Below, piece after piece: positions 58,524-64,000 of a stretch of DNA of 64,000 bases. This stretch comes from Kushneria phyllosphaerae (GTDB lineage: Bacteria; Pseudomonadota; Gammaproteobacteria; Pseudomonadales; Halomonadaceae), in NCBI RefSeq assembly GCF_900312995.1, contig NZ_ONZI01000002.1:1-64000 (forward strand). The letters run 5' to 3'. Below the pieces are notes generated by a model, which saw only the letters and a list, made by a program, of their open reading frames with translations, was not told the DNA's origin and did not search any database. Position 1 is the first letter of the stretch, and each line of letters starts with the position of its first letter. The position numbers and the translations under genes were made by a program.

Positions 58524-58885
58524 GAGTGGTGCTCACCGACGGCTTCATGGCGCCCCAGATCATTGGGCAGCTCGCTCCAGAGTCTTTCCAGATCATAGAG
58601 TCTGCGGGCCTCGGGCATCATGACATGGACCACCACATCGCCCAGGTCTACCAGCACCCAGTCGCTGCCGGCCTCACCTTCGATGCCCAGCGGGCGAACG
58701 CCTTCATTCTTGGCGCGCTCTACAACATTGTTGGCCAGTGCCTTGACGTGTCGGCTGGAAGTACCGCTGGCCACCACCATGACATCGGTCACGCTGGTCA
58801 GTCTGGAAACATCGAGCTCGGCGATATCACGCCCCTTGAGCTCTTCCAGGGCGTCAACCACCAGAGATGAAAGTACTGTCTGCAT
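58520..58885 (-). CDS. rsfS: Ribosomal silencing factor RsfS
   Basis: 121-aa factor binding L14 and blocking subunit joining under starvation. Typical [28 protein letters not shown], and [17 protein letters not shown]. Its stop overlaps the rlmH start. 90 bp after nadD. Confidence 0.96.
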   Translation of the reverse strand: MQTVLSSLVVDALEELKGRDIAELDVSRLTSVTDVMVVASGTSSRHVKALANNVVERAKNEGVRPLGIEGEAGSDWVLVDLGDVVVHVMMPEARRLYDLERLWSELPNDLGRHEAVGEHHS

Positions 58886-58975
58886 AGCTCCTCGGAGATA
58901 AATGGTTCAGAGCGCATTGTACCGCTGTCAGGCGCAGGCACCATAGACATTTGACGCTTTTGGCCTTTACAAACC

Positions 58976-59638
58976 TCACTCTGACGTTTCGAGATAAAGT
59001 TCGTGGCGAGCGATAAAGGCCTCAACAGCCGGTGGCATCAGATATCGCACGCTGCGCCCTGCGGCCAGCGCCTGTCGAATGGCCGTCGCGGAAATGGCCA
59101 TGGCCGTCGTCTGATTGTAATCCAGCACCCGGCCACAGGGCTCAGCCATGAGAGCATCAATGCTGTCGACACGGCGTGCCTCGACCAGCGCCTCAAGCGC
59201 CGGGCACTGCACTTCATCACTTTCCGGGCGTCCGATGACCAGGATGTGGGCATGATCAAAAAGCGCCTCGGGCTCGTGCCATTCATGCAGCTTCAAAAAG
59301 GCATCACGCCCCAGCACCATGAGAAGGCACGCCTGATCACCGTACTGCTCGCGCAGCGACCGGAGCGTATCCAGTGACCAGGACGGTCCATCGCGGTGAA
59401 TCTCGCGATCATCCGCCACCAGCCCCGGAGTATCCGCCAGCGCCAGCTTCAGCATGCTCAGGCGATCCTCGGAGCTGACCCCCGGCGCACTGCGATGCGG
59501 CGGCAGATGCGCCGGCACCATATGGACGATATCCAGCGACAGTGCTTCCCGAAGCTCAACGGCCGCGCGCAGATGCGCGATATGAACCGGATTGAAGGTG
59601 CCACCAAACATGGCGACACGGGCATTACGTTCTGACAT
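58976..59638 (-). CDS. nadD: Nicotinate-nucleotide adenylyltransferase NadD
   Basis: About 220-aa enzyme making NaAD from NaMN and ATP. Nucleotidyltransferase motifs [14 protein letters not shown] and [10 protein letters not shown]. Start taken at ATG 59638, two codons after another ATG; both overlap the proA end by 14-20 nt. Confidence 0.95.
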   Translation of the reverse strand: MSERNARVAMFGGTFNPVHIAHLRAAVELREALSLDIVHMVPAHLPPHRSAPGVSSEDRLSMLKLALADTPGLVADDREIHRDGPSWSLDTLRSLREQYGDQACLLMVLGRDAFLKLHEWHEPEALFDHAHILVIGRPESDEVQCPALEALVEARRVDSIDALMAEPCGRVLDYNQTTAMAISATAIRQALAAGRSVRYLMPPAVEAFIARHELYLETSE

Positions 59639-60905
59639 GACCATCGCCCAGCACGATATATTTACGCGTGGTCAGTCCCTCGAGCCCGACCGGACCTCTG
59701 ACGTGCAGCTTGTCGGTAGAAATACCGATTTCGGCCCCCAGGCCATACTGCGCGCCATCGGCAAAACAGGTCGGCGCATTGACCATGACAGAGCTTGAGT
59801 CCACTTCCAGCATGAAACGCTGAGTATGTCCAAAGTGGTCACTGACAATGGCATCGGTGTGATGAGAGCCGTAGTGATTGATGTGCTCAATGGCAGCATC
59901 CATGTCTTCCACGATCCGAACAGACAACTCCGGCCCCAGGTATTCGGTCCACCAGTCTTCTTCGGTGGCAGGTTCAACCTCGGCCAGTGCCTGCACCCTG
60001 TCACAGCCACGCACCGTAACGCCGGCGTCCTGAAACTTCGCGATCATGGCCGGCACAAAGGCCTGTGCGATCTCCTGATCCACCAGCAGCGTCTCCATGG
60101 CACCGCAGATGCCATAGCGAAAGCACTTGGCATTGAAGGCGATATCAAAGGCCATATCGAGCGAGGCATGGCGGTCCACAAAGACATGACAAAGGCCTTC
60201 CAGATGCTTGATGACCGGAATACTGGCTTCCTCGGAGATACGCTTGATCAGTGACTTTCCGCCGCGCGGAATGATCACGTCCACATACTCGCGTGCCGTG
60301 ATCAACGCGCCCACCGCATTGCGATCGGTGGTCTCGATCAGCTGCACGGCGTGGCCCGGCAATCCGGCACTTTCAAGGCCTGACGCAATACAGCGAGCAA
60401 TGGCACAGTTGGATTCAAAGGCCTCCGATCCGCCGCGCAGGATGGCGGCGTTACCGGCCTTGAGACACAGTGCGGCGGCATCGACCGTCACATTGGGGCG
60501 AGACTCATAGATGATCCCGATCACACCGAGCGGCGTGCGCATGCGGCCGATGCGCAGCCCATTGTCCTGGGTACGTAGATCATCGATGCCGCCCACCGGG
60601 TCCGGCAGCGAGGCGACGGTTTCAAGCCCGGAGATCATGGCATCGATGCGTGAAGGGGTGAGAAGCAGGCGATCCATCAGCGCCTCTGACAGACCTTCTG
60701 CCCTGCCCCGTGCCATATCGCGAGCGTTGGCGTCCAAAAGCGTGTCGCGGTGATGCGAAAGCTCCAGAGCCATGGCGGCCAGCGCGGCATTTCGCTGGCC
60801 GGTAGTACTGCGGCGCAGCAGCCCGGACGCCTGACGCGCCTGCTGGCCCAGCAGTGCCACGTGCGCGGCGATATCGATATCCCTTGTTTGCACCTCAGAC
60901 GTCAT
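59625..60905 (-). CDS. proA: Gamma-glutamyl phosphate reductase
   Basis: 426-aa NADPH-dependent second enzyme of proline synthesis. [20 protein letters not shown], catalytic Cys in [14 protein letters not shown]. Start at ATG 60905 with AGGAG about 10 nt upstream; a longer frame begins in a less likely place. Proline can also serve osmoadaptation. First gene of the cluster; proB is not in the window. Confidence 0.95.
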   Translation of the reverse strand: MTSEVQTRDIDIAAHVALLGQQARQASGLLRRSTTGQRNAALAAMALELSHHRDTLLDANARDMARGRAEGLSEALMDRLLLTPSRIDAMISGLETVASLPDPVGGIDDLRTQDNGLRIGRMRTPLGVIGIIYESRPNVTVDAAALCLKAGNAAILRGGSEAFESNCAIARCIASGLESAGLPGHAVQLIETTDRNAVGALITAREYVDVIIPRGGKSLIKRISEEASIPVIKHLEGLCHVFVDRHASLDMAFDIAFNAKCFRYGICGAMETLLVDQEIAQAFVPAMIAKFQDAGVTVRGCDRVQALAEVEPATEEDWWTEYLGPELSVRIVEDMDAAIEHINHYGSHHTDAIVSDHFGHTQRFMLEVDSSSVMVNAPTCFADGAQYGLGAEIGISTDKLHVRGPVGLEGLTTRKYIVLGDGHVRT

Positions 60906-60988
60906 CTGCGCTGTTCTCCTGTGTCCCAAATGCGCGGCCGCGCGTGTCTATCGTCAACTCCTGTCGCTATCGGAGTGCACAGCGGCTG

Positions 60989-61035
60989 ACTATACTGGCC
61001 GACGATTTTACGTTTGCCTATCCGATACTTATGAA
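60989..61035. promoter_or_regulatory. Candidate divergent promoters for proA and the DedA-PAP2 gene
   Basis: Plus strand: TTTACG (61007-61012), 17 nt, TATGAA (61030-61035). Minus strand: TATAGT (60994-60989) without a good -35. Weak matches only. Confidence 0.3.
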
Positions 61036-61112
61036 TCACTACTATAAGCCAGTTGCCGGCAGCAGTAAAAACCGCGCCGGGCAAGGCAAGCCACTGTGTG
61101 GAGTCGCTTTTG

Positions 61113-62531
61113 ATGCACCCCGTTGCCCTGATTGATCAGTGGGCCCATAACCCGACGGTTTTGATTTTGATCGTGGGTATTGTCGCCCTGCTTGAATCGC
61201 TGGCACTGATCGGTCTGGTCATGCCAGGCGTTGTCATGCTGACAGCCGCTGCATCACTGGCAGGCCACGATCAGGTCTCCATCATTATTTTAATGGTGAG
61301 TGCCTTTATTGGTGCCGTGCTGGGCGATGGCGCCAGCTACTGGCTCGGTCGCACTCAGCGTGATCGCCTTCGTGGCTGGTGGCCGTTCAACCGCTACCCG
61401 CAGTGGGTCGACCAGGGAGAGCGCTTTTTCACTCGCCATGGCGCTCTTTCGGTGGCGTTTGGACGCTTTGTCGGGCCGGTGCGCCCCATCATTCCCATGG
61501 TGGCCGGCATGATGTACATGTCTCCAGCACGTTTTTTGACCGTCAATGTGATCTCGGCGTTGCTCTGGGCGCCAGCGTATCTATTGCCCGGTTACTACCT
61601 GGGGCGCAGCTGGCAGCGGCTGGTACATCTGCCGGCCGGGACAGAACAGTGGCTATCGGTCTTGATGCTCATGTTCGTCGTGCTCGGTTTTGCCCTGTCA
61701 TGGCTGCGTCGTCGCATGGATCGTGACAGCCGGTTCTATCGCGGCCTGTTGATGCGAGCACGGCGTCACAGCGCGACGCGACGACTGTGGCTGAGCCTTC
61801 GTCAGCGAAAAATCGGCGGTGAAATTCCACTGGCCTCTATCGTGCTGCTGCTGGCAGGCATTGTTGCCTTTATTGGCTGGACGTGGCTGGTTGCCGGCCT
61901 TCAGCAGCCGCTTGCAATGGATGTCGCGGCGCGAAGTTTCTTTTCACGGCCTGATAACATGGCATTGATGCGAGCCTCAACGCTGCTGGATCGTATCGGT
62001 GATGCCATAGGCATCAGTGCCATGCTGCTGCCCTGGCTTGTATGGCTTTTATGGCGAAAACGTCTGGCGGCCCTGATTCACTGGGGCGGGGCACTGGCCC
62101 TGCTGGCGTTCAGCAACACGGCCCTCAAACAATGGATTGGACGTGCCAGACCGGACACTCCAGAACATTTGATCGGCTCGTTTTCCTACCCGAGTGCCCA
62201 CGCCTCGACAGCGGTTGTCTTCTGGGGATTGAGTGCTGCGTTTATTGCCGAAGGGCTTTCAAGTCGCGCGCGACGATGGCCGTACTGGGTCGCCATCGTG
62301 GCGGCAAGCGTCGTGGCCCTGTCACGCCTGACCTTTGGTGTGCACTGGCTCAGTGATCTCATTGGCGGTGCGCTATTGGGGCTGATCGTCTGTGGGGCTA
62401 CCCGCATCAGCTACCACTTTTTTGCCCATCGCTATCTGGCAGGCGCCGTCCATCGCCGCCAGCTGGTACTGCTGACGCTGGCTTCCGTCGTGCTGGTGAT
62501 CGCGCGCATCGTGTGGCTGCCCGCCTTCTGA
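61113..62531 (+). CDS. DedA-PAP2 fusion membrane phosphatase
   Basis: 472-aa inner-membrane protein. The N-terminal half is DedA/VTT-like (LVMPGVVMLTAAASLAG, FGRFVGPVRPIIPMVAGMMYM), expected to move undecaprenyl phosphate or phospholipid. The C-terminal half is a PAP2 acid phosphatase with KQWIGRARP, YPSAHAS and SRLTFGVHWLSD containing the catalytic His and phosphate-binding residues. Likely substrates are undecaprenyl pyrophosphate or lipid phosphates. ATG 61113 has GGAG 9 nt upstream and starts just before the first helix. Confidence 0.9.
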   Translation: MHPVALIDQWAHNPTVLILIVGIVALLESLALIGLVMPGVVMLTAAASLAGHDQVSIIILMVSAFIGAVLGDGASYWLGRTQRDRLRGWWPFNRYPQWVDQGERFFTRHGALSVAFGRFVGPVRPIIPMVAGMMYMSPARFLTVNVISALLWAPAYLLPGYYLGRSWQRLVHLPAGTEQWLSVLMLMFVVLGFALSWLRRRMDRDSRFYRGLLMRARRHSATRRLWLSLRQRKIGGEIPLASIVLLLAGIVAFIGWTWLVAGLQQPLAMDVAARSFFSRPDNMALMRASTLLDRIGDAIGISAMLLPWLVWLLWRKRLAALIHWGGALALLAFSNTALKQWIGRARPDTPEHLIGSFSYPSAHASTAVVFWGLSAAFIAEGLSSRARRWPYWVAIVAASVVALSRLTFGVHWLSDLIGGALLGLIVCGATRISYHFFAHRYLAGAVHRRQLVLLTLASVVLVIARIVWLPAF

Positions 62532-62567
62532 TTGGTCTTCCCGCCCCTGCTGCTGCATCAACACCAA

Positions 62568-62598
62568 CGGGACCATCTTCCACCGGAAGATGGTTCCG
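62568..62598. terminator. Hairpin between the DedA-PAP2 gene and mpl
   Basis: 14-bp stem CGGGACCATCTTCC / GGAAGATGGTTCCG with loop ACC and one G-T pair. No T-run on either side; it lies between converging genes. Confidence 0.5.
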
Positions 62599-62606
62599 CC
62601 AACCTC

Positions 62607-63992
62607 TCAGCCATCGATGTCGGCCGTTTGCCCGTAACGCTGCTCAAGGGCATTCAACAAGCGCTCATGGACGTTATCAAAGCCGCCGTTGCTCATGATG
62701 ACAATTCGATCTTCCGGACGCGCCTGTTCCACCAGTGCCTCAATCAGCTGCTCGGTGGTGGTCATGACATGGGCCGGCACCGGGCAGGCCTGCGCCACCT
62801 CTAGCACGGACCATCCCAGGGCCGCCGGTTGATACCAGTAGACCTCATCGGCGCTGGCAACGCTGTCCGGCAGGCGGGCCTTCATGGTGCCAAGCTTCAT
62901 GGTATTGGAGCGTGGCTCAATGACGGCAATCAGTCGCCCGCGGGGCGTCACTGCCCTGAGTCCTTCCAGCGTCATGGCAATCGCTGTCGGGTGGTGGGCA
63001 AAATCGTCGATCACCTGAATGTCATTGACGCTGCCGCGCAGCTCCTGACGCCGGCGCGGAGACGCAAACGTGGCCAGTGCCGCAGCGGACTGCTCAAGCG
63101 TGACACCAACAGCACTGGCGGCAGCCATTGCTGCCAGTGCATTGCGCCGGTTGTGTTCACCGCTCATGGCCCAGCGCACCACTACTTCACCCTCTGGCGC
63201 CCTGACGACAAACTGCTGATCATCAACGCCATCTCCAAGCTGCCACTGCGCCTGATCCGTGCGCCCAAAGCGGGCGATCGGTGACCATGCCCCCATGTCG
63301 AGCACCCGAGACAGTGCCGGCTCATTGTCCGCCACCACCAGCTGTCCATTGCCTGGCACCAGCCGCACCAGATGATGAAACTGTCGCTCGATGGCCGCCA
63401 GGTCAGTGAAGATATCGGCGTGATCGAACTCCAGATTATTGAGCACGGCCACTTCCGGCAGGTAGTGAACGAACTTGGAGCGCTTGTCGAAAAAGGCCGT
63501 ATCGTACTCATCGGCCTCGATCACGAAGACATCGCCGGACGAGCCGGCACGCGCTGAAACGCCCAGATTACGCGGGATGCCACCAATCAGAAAACCCGGT
63601 GCCAGCCCGGCCTGCTCAAGGATCCACGCCAGCATGCTGGCCGTGGTGGTCTTGCCGTGCGTCCCGGCCACTGCCAGTACGCGGCGCTCGCGCAGCACGT
63701 TATCGGCCAGCCACTGAGGCCCTGAGGTGTAAGGGATGCGCTGATTGAGAACGGCCTCGACCTCGACGTTACCGCGAGACATCGCGTTGCCGATGATCAC
63801 CAGATCGGGGCGGGGATCGAGATTGGCCTCATCAAAACCGTGCCCGGCATCGATACCGTGCGCCGCAAGCTGTGTGCTCATCGGGGGATAGACCCCCTTG
63901 TCCGACCCGGTCACCCGATGCCCGAGTTCACGTGCCAGCAGCGCCAGGCTGCCCATGAAAGTGCCACAGATGCCGAGAATATGAATATGCAT
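62607..63992 (-). CDS. mpl: UDP-MurNAc:L-Ala-gamma-D-Glu-meso-DAP ligase Mpl
   Basis: 461-aa Mur ligase reattaching recycled tripeptide to UDP-MurNAc, complementing NagZ in peptidoglycan recycling. N-terminal MHIHILGICGTFMGSLALLA, ATP-site AGTHGKTTTASML, ADEYDTAFFDKRSKFVHY, and DDFAHHPTAI. Complete at 63992, close to the window edge. Confidence 0.96.
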   Translation of the reverse strand: MHIHILGICGTFMGSLALLARELGHRVTGSDKGVYPPMSTQLAAHGIDAGHGFDEANLDPRPDLVIIGNAMSRGNVEVEAVLNQRIPYTSGPQWLADNVLRERRVLAVAGTHGKTTTASMLAWILEQAGLAPGFLIGGIPRNLGVSARAGSSGDVFVIEADEYDTAFFDKRSKFVHYLPEVAVLNNLEFDHADIFTDLAAIERQFHHLVRLVPGNGQLVVADNEPALSRVLDMGAWSPIARFGRTDQAQWQLGDGVDDQQFVVRAPEGEVVVRWAMSGEHNRRNALAAMAAASAVGVTLEQSAAALATFASPRRRQELRGSVNDIQVIDDFAHHPTAIAMTLEGLRAVTPRGRLIAVIEPRSNTMKLGTMKARLPDSVASADEVYWYQPAALGWSVLEVAQACPVPAHVMTTTEQLIEALVEQARPEDRIVIMSNGGFDNVHERLLNALEQRYGQTADIDG

Positions 63993-64000
63993 GAAAAATA

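Overview
The window is a gene-dense chromosomal segment (about 57 protein genes, no RNA genes, no insertion sequences, prophage or CRISPR seen) from a gammaproteobacterium. Protein character (sodium-pumping NQR, Sth transhydrogenase, RNase E starting [10 protein letters not shown], PsrA-like regulator next to lexA, DUF6586 next to topA) and gene order point to the Halomonadaceae (Halomonas/Kushneria type). That assignment is inferred from recalled gene order and protein resemblance, not from a search.

Layout. (1) 33-2272: rluC and a HAD phosphatase, diverging from rne across a 560-bp leader. (2) 2273-13680: rne on the plus strand, meeting a minus-strand envelope operon comEC-msbA-lpxK-trm112-like-kdsB-LMW phosphatase-murB whose last six genes are tightly spaced or overlapping. 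(3) 13727-17241: DUF2062 protein, an SDR, and lolC-lolD (one permease only). (4) 17406-20659: agmatine deiminase and N-carbamoylputrescine amidase (putrescine synthesis), a Tus-like replication-fork-arrest protein, and a YrhK protein. (5) 20742-28494: sthA, nqrM and nqrA-F, forming a redox and sodium-energetics block. (6) 28773-34067: long-form GAPDH diverging from mfd. (7) 34230-43011: hypoxanthine PRTase, MscS-like channel, nagZ, psrA-like, lexA, InaA-like, two small conserved proteins and topA. (8) 43388-49358: pyruvate kinase, DUF429, Nudix, an MDR oxidoreductase, msrP-msrQ. (9) 49544-60905: lipA-lipB-ybeD, then dacA-rlpA-mltB-rodA-mrdA-rlmH-rsfS-nadD-proA, the cell-elongation and lipoate cluster. 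(10) 61113-63992: a DedA-PAP2 fusion and mpl.

Blocks 1-7 resemble, gene for gene, the Pseudomonas aeruginosa order from rluC to topA as I remember it. Differences are an msbA in the exbB-exbD slot (as in E. coli), no second Lol permease, no apbE between nqrF and nqrM, and an InaA-like gene where sulA would be. Block 9 resembles another Pseudomonas block.

Most of the window is core metabolism and envelope biogenesis, and I do not see an obvious new multi-gene system. The points most worth a second look are the Tus homologue with a repeated motif and hairpin in its upstream region, the missing apbE, the long repeat-bearing RNase E tail, the palindrome between gap and mfd, the four phased repeats upstream of msrP, the in-frame 9-bp repeat array in the PsrA-like gene, and recurrent TTG starts fused to the upstream stop codon as TTGA.
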